A stretch of 34,317 bases of DNA from Pseudomonadota bacterium (lineage in GTDB: Bacteria > Pseudomonadota > Alphaproteobacteria > Acetobacterales > Acetobacteraceae), in assembly GCA_021808985.1 (NCBI GenBank), contig JAKBAQ010000003.1, positions 1 through 34,317 of the forward strand, in the 5' to 3' direction. The notes under the pieces were generated by a model that saw only the letters and a program-made list of their open reading frames with translations, was not told where the DNA came from and made no database searches. Within the stretch, counting starts at the first letter, position 1. The number at the start of each line of letters is the position of its first letter. This document shows positions 1-8,445 of this stretch, piece by piece. The position numbers and the translations under genes were made by a program.

Positions 1-779
1 CGCGGGCAGGCGGCGAAGGCCAGTTGCAGCAGCATCGGGTCCACATGCACGCCATCGGCGATCAGGCAGGGGAACAGCCGCGCGTCGCTCAGCGCCACCG
101 CCGGCGCGCCCGGCGCGCGGTGGTGCAGCGGCGATTGCGCGTTGAACACATGCGTGACCATGCGCGCGCCCGCATCCGCCCCGGCGCTCATCTGCGCCGC
201 CGTGGCGTCGGTATGCCCCAGCGAGACCACAACCCCCGCCGCCGCCAGACGGCTGATCGCCGCCAGCGCGCCCGGCAGTTCCGGCGCCAGGGTGAGCAGG
301 CGCAGCGCCTCGCGCATCAGCGGCGCGGCCAGCAGCTCATCCAGCGCCGCCTGGTCCGGCAGGCGCAAATGTTCCGCCGGATGCGCCCCGCGCCGCGCCG
401 GGGCCAGAAACGGCCCCTCCAGATGCAGCCCGAGAATCGCCCCATGCCGCGCCATGGCCCCCGCCACGTTGCGCGCGGCGGCGCACAGGGCCGGCAGCGG
501 CGCGGTGATGACCGTGGGCAGCACCGAGGTGACGCCCCGCGCCGCCAGCCGCGCGATATAGTCATCCCACTGCGCCGGGGTCGCATGCGCGCAATCCACC
601 CCGAAGGCGCCGTTATTGTGCAGGTCGATCAGCCCCGGGCTCAAAAAGCCATGCGTGAGGCGAATATCAGCATCCACCCGCCCGGGAAAAATTTTTTCAA
701 TCCGGCCATCGCGGATTTCCACCGCCCCCGGCCCGTTGAACATACCAGCAGAGACGATGTTCGGCGCGGAGATGATCAT
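1..779 (-). CDS. nagA: N-acetylglucosamine-6-phosphate deacetylase, partial at left edge
   Basis: Minus-strand translation from the ATG at 779: MIISAPNIVSAGMFNGPGAVEIRDGRIEKIFPGR...HGFLSPGLIDLHNNGAFGVDCAHATPAQWDDYIARL...GLHLEGPFLAPARRGAHP...SLGHTDATAAQMSAGADAGARMVTHVFNAQSPLHHR. Amidohydrolase motifs typical of NagA (HLEGPF, GHTDA, THVFNA). Runs off the window. Confidence 0.9.
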   Translation of the reverse strand, partial: MIISAPNIVSAGMFNGPGAVEIRDGRIEKIFPGRVDADIRLTHGFLSPGLIDLHNNGAFGVDCAHATPAQWDDYIARLAARGVTSVLPTVITAPLPALCAAARNVAGAMARHGAILGLHLEGPFLAPARRGAHPAEHLRLPDQAALDELLAAPLMREALRLLTLAPELPGALAAISRLAAAGVVVSLGHTDATAAQMSAGADAGARMVTHVFNAQSPLHHRAPGAPAVALSDARLFPCLIADGVHVDPMLLQLAFAACP

Positions 780-795
780 GTTTGCCCATAAAAGC

Positions 796-870
796 TGGTG
801 CCGGGTGAGGGATTTGAACCCCCGGCCTTCGGTTTACAAAACCGCTGCACTACCACTGTGCTAACCCGGC
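796..870 (-). tRNA. tRNA-Thr (anticodon TGT), CCA encoded
   Basis: Minus strand gccgggttagcacagtggtagtgcagcggttttgtaaaccgaaggccgggggttcgaatccctcacccggcacca. Cloverleaf with acceptor GCCGGGT/ACCCGGC, anticodon loop TTTGTAA, T-arm GGTTCGAATCC and encoded CCA. Confidence 0.93.
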
Positions 871-911
871 GCGGGGAGAGCCTTACCATAATCCTTCATT
901 CCTTCCACCCC

Positions 912-940
912 TTGATCCCGGAGCGAACACCGGTCTATAC
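912..940 (+). promoter_or_regulatory. Candidate sigma-70 promoter for tRNA-Ala
   Basis: TTGATC (912-917), 17-nt spacer, CTATAC (935-940), about 14 nt before the tRNA-Ala 5' end at 955. Confidence 0.5.
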
Positions 941-954
941 CCCCCTCCAGCGAT

Positions 955-1030
955 GGGGCTATAGCTCAATTGGTAGAGCGCCTGCATGGCATGCAGGAGG
1001 TCAGCGGTTCGATTCCGCTTAGCTCCACCA
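955..1030 (+). tRNA. tRNA-Ala (anticodon GGC), CCA encoded
   Basis: ggggctatagctcaattggtagagcgcctgcatggcatgcaggaggtcagcggttcgattccgcttagctccacca. Anticodon loop ATGGCAT; acceptor GGGGCTA/TAGCTCC contains the G3:U70 pair characteristic of tRNA-Ala. Confidence 0.96.
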
Positions 1031-1038
1031 TCGCTCTT

Positions 1039-3987
1039 TCAATTATTCTCCAGCGCCTCACGCAACAGCGCGGCAACCCGCGCGTTGAACGCGGCGAAGC
1101 CGTTTTCCGCCTCAAGGCGCGCCAGGGCTCTTCCGCGCAGCGCGCGCCAGAGGCCCTCATCCTGATACACCCGGATGATCTGCCGGGCGAAGGCCATGGC
1201 GTCATCGGCCGGGGCGCTCAGCATCTCATCGTCCCAGCCAAGCTGCCCGCGCAGCAGCGCGGTGCCGACGCAAGGCAGCCCGTATGCCGCCGCCTCATAG
1301 ATTTTATAGGGCGTTCCGGCGGCGAATCGCGTGGGGGCGATGAACACCCGCGCCGCATCGTAGAACGGCGCCAGATCCCCCGCCGCGCCATGCAGCTTTA
1401 TGCGCTCATGCTGGTAGGGGGAAAGATCAATCCCCGGCGCGGTGTAGCCCACCACATGCAGCACCGGCGCCTCACCCAGCAGGGCGGCCAGCGCCGGCAA
1501 AATCTCCCGCAGATACCAGCCGAGCGAATCGAGATTCGGGCTGTCCGCCTGATGAATCCCCGCGACGAACAGCAGCCCCGCGCGCGGTGCGAAGCCGCTT
1601 GGCGTTGGCGCGGTTGCGCGCGCGGTGCCGAGCAGCCCGGCCTGGCCCAGGCCAAGCCCGCGCAGCTGCGCCAGCTCGGCCTGGTTCACCGCCAAAATCC
1701 GCTGGCAGGCCTCCACCCCGGCGAACTCATCGCGCAGCGCGCCACCCGTGCGGTTGCTCGCCACCGCCTCGGTATCCAGCACCACCGGCACGCGCGCCGG
1801 GTCCAGCCCGGCCTTGCGCAAAAACGGCATCACCCGCGCAACGTTATGCGTCCGCGCGATCCACACCAGATCGTAAAAATTCCGCCGCTCCGCGAGAAAC
1901 GCCGCCAGCATGGTGAAATCACGGTCATGCAGCACCTCCACGCTCTCCGGCAGATCGCCAAAGAGGCTCATGACATCATGCGCGGCGCCGTTCACCGGAA
2001 ACACATGCACCTCATATCCGGCGGCGCTGATCGCACGCACAATGTCATTGGAGCGCACGAAGCCCGAGCCGAGGCGGCGCAGCGGCACCGTGTCCTCGAT
2101 GAACAGCACGCGCGGCGCGGCGGCGCGGCGGCGCGCGGCCACCAGCGTCTGGTCTGAGGGCGCGAACTGGTTTTTCAAGAATTCCGCGTGCTTATTGCGA
2201 AAAATCCGCCGCCCCCGGCGCATCAGCGCCATCGAGGCCTCGGTGGTGGTGGCGCTGCCGAACTCCAGATGATGCACCACCACGGCGGGGTCGTACACCA
2301 CCCGGTATCCGGCGCTTATCATGCGCACGCACAAATCCACATCCTCGAAATAGGCCGGCGCGAAAGCCTCATCAAACCCGCCGAGCGCGCGCACCAGCGC
2401 GGTGCGGCAGAGCAGGAACACGGCCGAGCAGTAATCCACATCGCGGCAGAAATTCGCCTCGGCTGCCAGCGGCGAGGCGTCGCGCATATAGCCAACCGTG
2501 GTGCCCTCGTTCCAGATGATCGAGCCGGCCTCCTGCAACAAGCCGTTGGTGCGGATGATCTTGCCGCCCACCGCGCCGATATCCTCAGCCCCGCCCAGCC
2601 GCGCCAGCGCCGCCGCCACCGCGCCATGCCCAAGCTCCACGTCATTGTTCAAAAACAGCAAGGCCGGCGCGCTGACATGCGCCAGCCCCGCATTGCAGCC
2701 ACGCAGAAAGCCAACATTGCCCTGCATGCGCAAAATTTTCGCGCCGCGCACATAATCGGCAATCCGCCTGGTATCGTCAGTGGAATCATTATCCACCACG
2801 ATCAGCTCAACCGGCCCGGAGAAACAATCCCGCAGCGAGGCGAGCGCGAGCATCGTCATCTCGAAACCGTTGAACACCACCATGACAACACTGAGCGCAG
2901 GCGGCCCGGCCAGCGTGAAGTCCAGCTGCCGCCGCGCGAAAATCGCCAGATTCTGTCTGGCTTTTTTCATGAAAAGCGCGCGCGTCAACGCCTCATTCAG
3001 GCGCGGCTGTTCGGTCGGCGGGCAATAGGGCAGGTTTTCATGCAACCCCACCAGCCGCAAATGCGCGAAGGCATCCCGCACCACGCCCGCGTTCAAATCG
3101 TTGCGCACCCGCTCATTCATGTCGCGGTAGAAAACCAGATCAACCTCCGCGCAGGGCTGGCGCAGCTCAAAGGCGCCGTATTGCACGAATTGCTGATAGG
3201 CGCTGCGGTAAAACCCCTGCTCGATCGCCGCCGCGATATCGGGATGCCGGTTGCGGTAAAACGCCTCGGAGAATTGCGGCACCGGGTCAAAATGCTGGGC
3301 GGCCTCGCAGGTCAGATAATGCGCGATCGCCGCGCCGAAGCGCCCGCGCGCGATCTGCGCCTTGGCGCCGGGATGCCGCTCGACATACCAGGCGGGATCA
3401 AAATAGATCGAAGGCGCCAGCTCATCCTCACCGGTGGCGAGCCGGTTGAGAAAATGCACATACGGCCCGTGCATATCCACTACCGCGCCATCTTCCCCCG
3501 CCTCCACCGCGCGCGCCCGGTAATATTGCCCGTCGAACAGAAAATGCCCCATGCGCAGCTCGCGCTGGCCGGAGCGCAGATAATGGTCATAACGGCCGAA
3601 GCACTGGTGCAGGCCGAGATTTTCCAGCGTCATGTCCTCGTACAGATCCGCATAGAGCGCATCGTCGAACAGCCAGTGCGGCGAGACACCCCGGTGCCCA
3701 TGCTGGCAATAATGGTCAAAGCCGGACTGATAATTCCCCGCGCGCACCAGCACGGCGATATCCGGGTTGCGGGCGAGGTAGAATTCCTCATCGAAAAGCG
3801 GGCTCGGCGAATGCCCCAGCCGCGCCCCCACGCGCAGATAATACAGCAGCGCCGCCTCGGGGGGTTTATCCTGGCAGAGCACCCGCGCATCGGCATGGCG
3901 ACGCAGATACCAGGCGCGGTCAAACACCGCCCAGGCTGGTTTCAACGCGCAGGCGGGGTCTAGCAGCTGGTGGGCGGGAAGCGGCAT
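1039..3987 (-). CDS. Large multidomain glycosyltransferase: N-terminal FD-x-x-[FWY]-Y repeats, GT2 domain, C-terminal GT4-like domain
   Basis: 982-aa ORF. GT2 core LSVVMVVFNGFEMTMLALASL...ELIVVDNDSTDDT...LLFLNNDVEL...FEDVDLCVRMISAGYRVVYDP. C-terminal GT4-like segment (APFYDAARVFIAPTRFAAGTPYKIYEAAAYGLPCVGT). Seven N-terminal repeats. Confidence 0.9.
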   Translation of the reverse strand: MPLPAHQLLDPACALKPAWAVFDRAWYLRRHADARVLCQDKPPEAALLYYLRVGARLGHSPSPLFDEEFYLARNPDIAVLVRAGNYQSGFDHYCQHGHRGVSPHWLFDDALYADLYEDMTLENLGLHQCFGRYDHYLRSGQRELRMGHFLFDGQYYRARAVEAGEDGAVVDMHGPYVHFLNRLATGEDELAPSIYFDPAWYVERHPGAKAQIARGRFGAAIAHYLTCEAAQHFDPVPQFSEAFYRNRHPDIAAAIEQGFYRSAYQQFVQYGAFELRQPCAEVDLVFYRDMNERVRNDLNAGVVRDAFAHLRLVGLHENLPYCPPTEQPRLNEALTRALFMKKARQNLAIFARRQLDFTLAGPPALSVVMVVFNGFEMTMLALASLRDCFSGPVELIVVDNDSTDDTRRIADYVRGAKILRMQGNVGFLRGCNAGLAHVSAPALLFLNNDVELGHGAVAAALARLGGAEDIGAVGGKIIRTNGLLQEAGSIIWNEGTTVGYMRDASPLAAEANFCRDVDYCSAVFLLCRTALVRALGGFDEAFAPAYFEDVDLCVRMISAGYRVVYDPAVVVHHLEFGSATTTEASMALMRRGRRIFRNKHAEFLKNQFAPSDQTLVAARRRAAAPRVLFIEDTVPLRRLGSGFVRSNDIVRAISAAGYEVHVFPVNGAAHDVMSLFGDLPESVEVLHDRDFTMLAAFLAERRNFYDLVWIARTHNVARVMPFLRKAGLDPARVPVVLDTEAVASNRTGGALRDEFAGVEACQRILAVNQAELAQLRGLGLGQAGLLGTARATAPTPSGFAPRAGLLFVAGIHQADSPNLDSLGWYLREILPALAALLGEAPVLHVVGYTAPGIDLSPYQHERIKLHGAAGDLAPFYDAARVFIAPTRFAAGTPYKIYEAAAYGLPCVGTALLRGQLGWDDEMLSAPADDAMAFARQIIRVYQDEGLWRALRGRALARLEAENGFAAFNARVAALLREALENN

Positions 3988-4096
3988 TCAAACCTTTTGC
4001 GTGTATTTCTCGCCCGGAAGATGCAACCTGTGGCGGCAATGTCAAGAACCGGCCAGGCTGGTGGCGGCCCGGAAACTTATCGCCTAACCTCAGGGC

Positions 4097-4540
4097 ATGA
4101 GCGCACCCCACCCCCCTTCGGACAAAACCCTCCGGCTCGACGCGCAATCGCTCTCGGCCTTTCTGGATACCGCCTTCCCCGCCGCCGCCCGGCTAACCTT
4201 TGGCGACGTGGTGAGCGTGGCGCCCCGGCATGTCCGCATGGTGCTGAACCCGGGGCCGGAGACCATCCGCCCCGGCAACATCGTCTCCGGCCCCACCCTC
4301 ATGGGCTTTGCCGATGTCGCGGCCTTCGCGGTGGTGCTGGCCCATATCGGCCCGGTGGGCATGACCGTGACCAACACGCTCACCATCACCTTTCTGCGCG
4401 CCTGCCGGCGCGAGAGCGTCATCGCCGACGCCCGGCTGCTCAAGCTCGGGCGCCGGCTGGCCACGGTGGAGGTGCGGATATGGCAGGAAGCCGAAGACCG
4501 CCCGGTGGCCCATGCCACCATCGGTTATGCCATACCTTAG
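4097..4540 (+). CDS. PaaI/YdiI-type hotdog-fold thioesterase
   Basis: 147-aa ORF with PETIRPGNIVSGPTLMGFADVAAFAVVLAHIGPVGMTVTNTLTITFLRAC...GRRLATVEVRIWQE, typical of PaaI-like thioesterases. Confidence 0.8.
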   Translation: MSAPHPPSDKTLRLDAQSLSAFLDTAFPAAARLTFGDVVSVAPRHVRMVLNPGPETIRPGNIVSGPTLMGFADVAAFAVVLAHIGPVGMTVTNTLTITFLRACRRESVIADARLLKLGRRLATVEVRIWQEAEDRPVAHATIGYAIP

Positions 4541-4569
4541 GGTGTTTTTCAATGAATGAAAAACACCCT
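4539..4569. repeat. Perfect inverted repeat AGGGTGTTTTTCA-ATGAA-TGAAAAACACCCT
   Basis: 13-bp arms with a 5-nt loop; starts inside the thioesterase stop codon (TAG 4538-4540). Possible bidirectional terminator. Confidence 0.85.
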
Positions 4570-4583
4570 CGTTATATTTGAGC

Positions 4584-4640
4584 GAGCAATTTCATTCACT
4601 TGATCGGAACCGGGCGGTTCCGATCAAGTGAATATTGCTC
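4584..4640. repeat. Long hairpin GAGCAAT(TTC)ATTCACTTGATCGGAACC-GGGC-GGTTCCGATCAAGTGAAT-ATTGCTC
   Basis: 18-bp perfect stem plus a further 7 bp after a 3-nt bulge, 4-nt loop. Confidence 0.9.
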
Positions 4641-4669
4641 TAAGAATAATTCTCAAAAGTTTTTTGGGG

Positions 4670-4699
4670 TCTGGCCCTTTTTTGCAAAAAAGGGCCAGA
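4670..4699. repeat. 30-bp perfect palindrome TCTGGCCCTTTTTTGCAAAAAAGGGCCAGA
   Basis: Direct reading; part of the element related to 26581-26627. Confidence 0.9.
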
Positions 4700-4701
4700 A
4701 T

Positions 4702-4732
4702 CTTGGGGCGCTTTTTATAAAAGCCCCCCAAG
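4702..4732. repeat. Hairpin CTTGGGGcGCTTTT-TAT-AAAAGCcCCCCAAG overlapping the bioA stop codon
   Basis: Arms of 7 and 6 bp separated by one C/C mismatch; the bioA TAA stop lies at 4715-4717. Confidence 0.85.
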
Positions 4733-5971
4733 CACCGCGAAAATCGCCGTGCACAGCCTGGAAAGCTCATCCGGGCTGATGGTGAAGGCCGGGGTGAGGT
4801 AGAGAATGTTCCTGAACGGACGAATCCACACACCCTGGGCCACCAGCGCCATGCGCAGCGCCGCCGGATTGTCGATTTGCGCCAGCTCCACCACGCCGAT
4901 GGCGCCCAGCACCCGCACATCCACCACGCCGGGCAGCGCGCGGCAGGGCGCCAGCTCGCGCGCCAGCTGCGCCGAAATGGCCGCCACCTGCGCCAGCCTG
5001 GGCTCGCGCTCGAACAGATCCAGCGATGCATTGGCCGCCGCGCAGCCCAGCGGGTTGGCCATATAGGTCGGCCCGTGCATCAGCGCGGTTGCCGGGCTCT
5101 CGGAGAGAAACGCCTCGAACAGCGCGTCGGTGGCGATGGTCGCGGCCAGCGGCAGGGTGCCGCCGGTCAGTGCCTTGGAGAGGGTGATGATATCCGGCGC
5201 CACGCCCGCCTGCTCAAAGGCGAACATGGTGCCCGTGCGCCCGAAGCCGGTGAAAATCTCATCGAAGATCAGCGTCAGCCCATGGGCGTCGGCGGCCCGG
5301 CGCAGGTGGCGCAGCACCTGGGGCGGGTGCAGCACCATGCCGCCCGCGCCCTGCACCAGCGGCTCTATGATGATCCCCGCCAGCATGTGCGCGTTGGCCG
5401 CCAGAAAGGCATCGAACGCCGCCATGCTCGCCTCGTCGCGCGGCAGGGGGATGACGGGATGCTCCGGCAGCAGCCCGGTGAACATGGCGTGCATCCCCTC
5501 CTCCGGGTCGCAGACCGCCATCGTGCCGAACGTATCGCCATGGTAGCCGCCGGTGAAGGCCAGAATCTTCGTCCGCCCGCGCTCGCCCCGGTTAAGGCGG
5601 GACTGCACGGCGATCTTGATCGCCACCTCAACCGCGACGGAGCCGGAATCGGTGAAGAACACGCGGTTCAACGGCTCTGGCAGCAGCGCGGCCAGGCGGG
5701 TGGAGAGACGGTATGCCGGCTCATGCGCCAGCCCGCCGAACATGACATGGGGCACCCGCTCCAGCTGTGCGGCCACCGCCTGCCTTATATGCGGGTGGTT
5801 ATAGCCGTGGCACGAAGTCCACCAGGAGGCGATGCCGTCAATCAGCACCCGCCCATCCTCCAGATGAATCGCGCTGCCCTCGGTGCGCGCCACCGGCAGC
5901 GGCAGCGGGGCGGTGCGCATCTGCGCATAAGGCAGCCAGACGTGCCGCCAGCCTTCTTCCAGCCAGGTCAT
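4715..5971 (-). CDS. bioA: Adenosylmethionine-8-amino-7-oxononanoate aminotransferase
   Basis: 418 aa: MTWLEEGWRHVWLPYAQMRTAPLPLPV...DGIASWWTSCHGYNHPHI...FTDSGSVAVEVAIKIA...GGYHGDTFGTMAVCDPEEGMH...LIFDEIFTGFGRTGTMFAFEQAGVAPDIITLSKALTGG. Confidence 0.97.
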   Translation of the reverse strand: MTWLEEGWRHVWLPYAQMRTAPLPLPVARTEGSAIHLEDGRVLIDGIASWWTSCHGYNHPHIRQAVAAQLERVPHVMFGGLAHEPAYRLSTRLAALLPEPLNRVFFTDSGSVAVEVAIKIAVQSRLNRGERGRTKILAFTGGYHGDTFGTMAVCDPEEGMHAMFTGLLPEHPVIPLPRDEASMAAFDAFLAANAHMLAGIIIEPLVQGAGGMVLHPPQVLRHLRRAADAHGLTLIFDEIFTGFGRTGTMFAFEQAGVAPDIITLSKALTGGTLPLAATIATDALFEAFLSESPATALMHGPTYMANPLGCAAANASLDLFEREPRLAQVAAISAQLARELAPCRALPGVVDVRVLGAIGVVELAQIDNPAALRMALVAQGVWIRPFRNILYLTPAFTISPDELSRLCTAIFAVLGGLL

Positions 5972-5980
5972 GGCGTCCGC

Positions 5981-6940
5981 TCAGGCCTCGGGCTGAATGC
6001 CCAGCCTGGCGAACAGCGCCTCGTCATGGTTCACGCTGGCATTCTTCGTGGTCAGCAGCTTCTCGCCATGGAAGATGGAGTTCGCCCCAGCCAGGAAGCA
6101 CAAGGCCTGGGCCTCGTCGCTCATCGCCTCGCGCCCGGCCGAGAGCCGCACGTAGCTCTTGGGCATGGTGATGCGCGCCGCCGCGACGACCCGCACGAAA
6201 TCAATCGCGTCGATCGGCTCCGCCTTGGCAAGCGGCGTGCCCTCCACCGCCACCAGCGCGTTGATGGGCACCGATTCCGGCGGCTGCGGCAGGTTCGCCA
6301 ATGTGGCGATCAGCCCGGCGCGGTCGCTCTCATCCTCACCCATGCCCACAATGCCGCCGCAACATACGTTTATCCCGGCATCGCGCACATTCGCCAGCGT
6401 ATCCAGCCGGTCCTGGTAGGTGCGGGTGGTAATCACCTTGCCGTAATATTCGGGCGAGGTGTCCAGATTGTGGTTGTAGTAATCGAGCCCGGCTTCCTTC
6501 AGCCGCGCGGTCTGCGGCGCGGTGAGCATGCCCAGGGTCACGCAGGTCTCCAGCCCCAGCGCCTTCACACCCTCGATCATATCGCAGACATGCTCCAGAT
6601 CATGGTCCTTCGGGCTGCGCCAGGCAGCGCCCATGCAAAACCGCGCAGCACCCTTCTCCTTGGCCGCGCGCGCCTCGGCCAGCACGGCCTCCACCGCCAT
6701 CAGCCGGGAGGCCTTGGTCCCCGTCTCAACCCCCGCCGCCTGCGGGCAATAGCCGCAATCCTCCGGGCAGCCGCCTGTCTTGATGGAGAGCAGCGTGGAG
6801 ATCTGCACCCGCGCCGGATCAAAATTCTCGCGATGCACCGTCTGCGCGCGGTACATCAGCTCCGGAAACGGCAGCGCCAGCAGGGCGGCGACATCCTCCC
6901 GGCTCCAGCGGAGATTTGTGAAAATATGGCTGTCGGGCAA
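5981..6940 (-). CDS. bioB: Biotin synthase (radical SAM)
   Basis: [15 protein letters not shown] cluster motif, [39 protein letters not shown]. The ORF extends to 7009, but a TTG at 6940 preceded by AGGAG is the more likely start (see findings). Confidence 0.96.
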   Translation of the reverse strand: MPDSHIFTNLRWSREDVAALLALPFPELMYRAQTVHRENFDPARVQISTLLSIKTGGCPEDCGYCPQAAGVETGTKASRLMAVEAVLAEARAAKEKGAARFCMGAAWRSPKDHDLEHVCDMIEGVKALGLETCVTLGMLTAPQTARLKEAGLDYYNHNLDTSPEYYGKVITTRTYQDRLDTLANVRDAGINVCCGGIVGMGEDESDRAGLIATLANLPQPPESVPINALVAVEGTPLAKAEPIDAIDFVRVVAAARITMPKSYVRLSAGREAMSDEAQALCFLAGANSIFHGEKLLTTKNASVNHDEALFARLGIQPEA

Positions 6941-7007
6941 AAGCGGTCTCCTAAACTGATTGCCTTGGAGGTTAAACCGATGCATCAAAGGAGGAAAGAG
7001 TGGAACC

Positions 7008-7697
7008 ATGGTCAGCTATTTTGTCACCTCAACCGGCACCGATGTAGGCAAGACCTATGTGACGGCTGGTATCTTGCGGGCGGCGCGGCGCGGCGGCAAG
7101 CTGGCCAGCGCGGTCAAACCCCTGTTAACCGGCTATTCACCCGACCACGCCGCCGATTCGGACAGCGCCGTTCTCCTCTCCGCCATGGGCAAGGCCATTT
7201 CGCGGCAGAATATCGAGACCATTTCCCCCTGGCGGTTCACCGCCCCCCTCTCGCCTGACATGGCCGCCACCCGCGAGGGCCGGCGGGTGGATTTCCCCCT
7301 GCTCACCAAATTCTGCCAGGTCGCCATCGGCGCCGCCCCCGGCACATTGCTCATCGAGGGCGTCGGCGGGGTCGCCGTGCCGCTCGATGAAACCCACCTG
7401 GTGTCAGACTGGATCTCCGCCCTGCGCATCCCCGCCATCCTGGTGGCCGGCACATATCTCGGCACCATCAGCCACACCATCAACGCCGTGGATTTCCTCA
7501 CCTCCCGGGCCATCACCGTCGCCGCCGTGGTGCTGAGCGAAAGCGCCAACCCGGCCACCAGCCTGGAGGAAACCGCCGCCACGCTGCGCCGCTTCGTGCG
7601 CGCGCCCATCCACATAATCCCGCGCAACCTCAACGAGCAGGCGTTTCAAAATCTGGCGGGCAGCCTGCTGGAACTTACCTACGCAGCGCCATCTTGA
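7008..7697 (+). CDS. bioD: Dethiobiotin synthetase
   Basis: [43 protein letters not shown]...[13 protein letters not shown]-loop and BioD motifs. SD AAGGAGGAAAG upstream of the ATG at 7008. Confidence 0.95.
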   Translation: MVSYFVTSTGTDVGKTYVTAGILRAARRGGKLASAVKPLLTGYSPDHAADSDSAVLLSAMGKAISRQNIETISPWRFTAPLSPDMAATREGRRVDFPLLTKFCQVAIGAAPGTLLIEGVGGVAVPLDETHLVSDWISALRIPAILVAGTYLGTISHTINAVDFLTSRAITVAAVVLSESANPATSLEETAATLRRFVRAPIHIIPRNLNEQAFQNLAGSLLELTYAAPS

Positions 7698-8445
7698 TCG
7701 GCCCGTGCGGCCGGCCATGGGTGAACTGGTCCACCACCGGGTCGGTGCTGGTCATCAATTCCTCGGCCTTGCCGCTCCAGCACACGCGCCCCTCATAGAG
7801 CATCGCCGCCTGGTCGCCGATCCGCTGCGCGCTCGCCATGTCATGCGTGATGGCGATCGACGTGCTGCCAAGGCGCTTCACGCAATCCACGATCAGCTCA
7901 TCGATCACCGCGCCCATGATCGGGTCGAGCCCGGTGGTCGGCTCATCGAAGAACATGATCGCCGGCTCGGAGGCAATGGCGCGCGCCAGTGCCACGCGCT
8001 TCTGCATGCCGCCGGAAAGCTCCGAGGGTGAAAGTGCTGCGACATTCTCAGCCAGCCCCACCTGCGCCAGCACCTCAATGGCCTTGCCGCGCGCCGCGGC
8101 GCGGCGGATTTTCTTCTGCGCCAGCAGGCCGAAGGTCACATTCTCCCACACCGGCAAACTGTCGAACAGCGCGCCGTTCTGGAACAGCATGCCAATCTGC
8201 GCGCGCAGCTCGCGCGCCCGGCCGCGCGGGGCCTTCAGCACGTCCTCGCCGTCAATCTCGATCACCCCTGCATCAGGCGTCACCAGCCCGATGATGGATT
8301 TGATCAGCACCGATTTTCCCGAGCCCGAGCCGCCGATGACGACCATGCCGGTCCCCGGCATCACGTCGAGATCGACCCCATCGAGCACCTTCTTCTCGCC
8401 AAAAGCCTTTTTCAGCCCCCGGATGCGTATTTTTGGCTGGGTCAT
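7675..8445 (-). CDS. mlaF: ABC transporter ATP-binding protein, MlaF-type (lipid transport)
   Basis: Walker A GGSGSGKS, signature LSGGMQKRVALARAIA, Walker B IMFFDEPTTGLDPI; adjacent to mlaE. Confidence 0.9.
   Translation of the reverse strand: MTQPKIRIRGLKKAFGEKKVLDGVDLDVMPGTGMVVIGGSGSGKSVLIKSIIGLVTPDAGVIEIDGEDVLKAPRGRARELRAQIGMLFQNGALFDSLPVWENVTFGLLAQKKIRRAAARGKAIEVLAQVGLAENVAALSPSELSGGMQKRVALARAIASEPAIMFFDEPTTGLDPIMGAVIDELIVDCVKRLGSTSIAITHDMASAQRIGDQAAMLYEGRVCWSGKAEELMTSTDPVVDQFTHGRPHGPIKMALRR

Noticed and set aside
796-1030. Divergent tRNA pair as a possible integrative-element attachment site
   Set aside because: No integrase, no duplicated tRNA 3' end, and core genes on both sides.
2188-3963. 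591-aa plus-strand ORF antisense to the glycosyltransferase
   Set aside because: Same high-GC antisense artefact; composition dominated by R/H/Q/A and no recognisable motif.
4624-5031. 135-aa minus ORF ending ...KKRPKILALFCKKGPDPKKLLRIILRAIFT
   Set aside because: Alternative frame of the bioA 3' end reading into the palindromic repeat; not an independent gene.
4877-7258. 793-aa plus-strand ORF antisense to bioA and bioB
   Set aside because: Arg/His/Gln/Gly-rich product with no family features; long antisense ORFs are expected opposite high-GC coding regions, and bioA/bioB are unambiguous.
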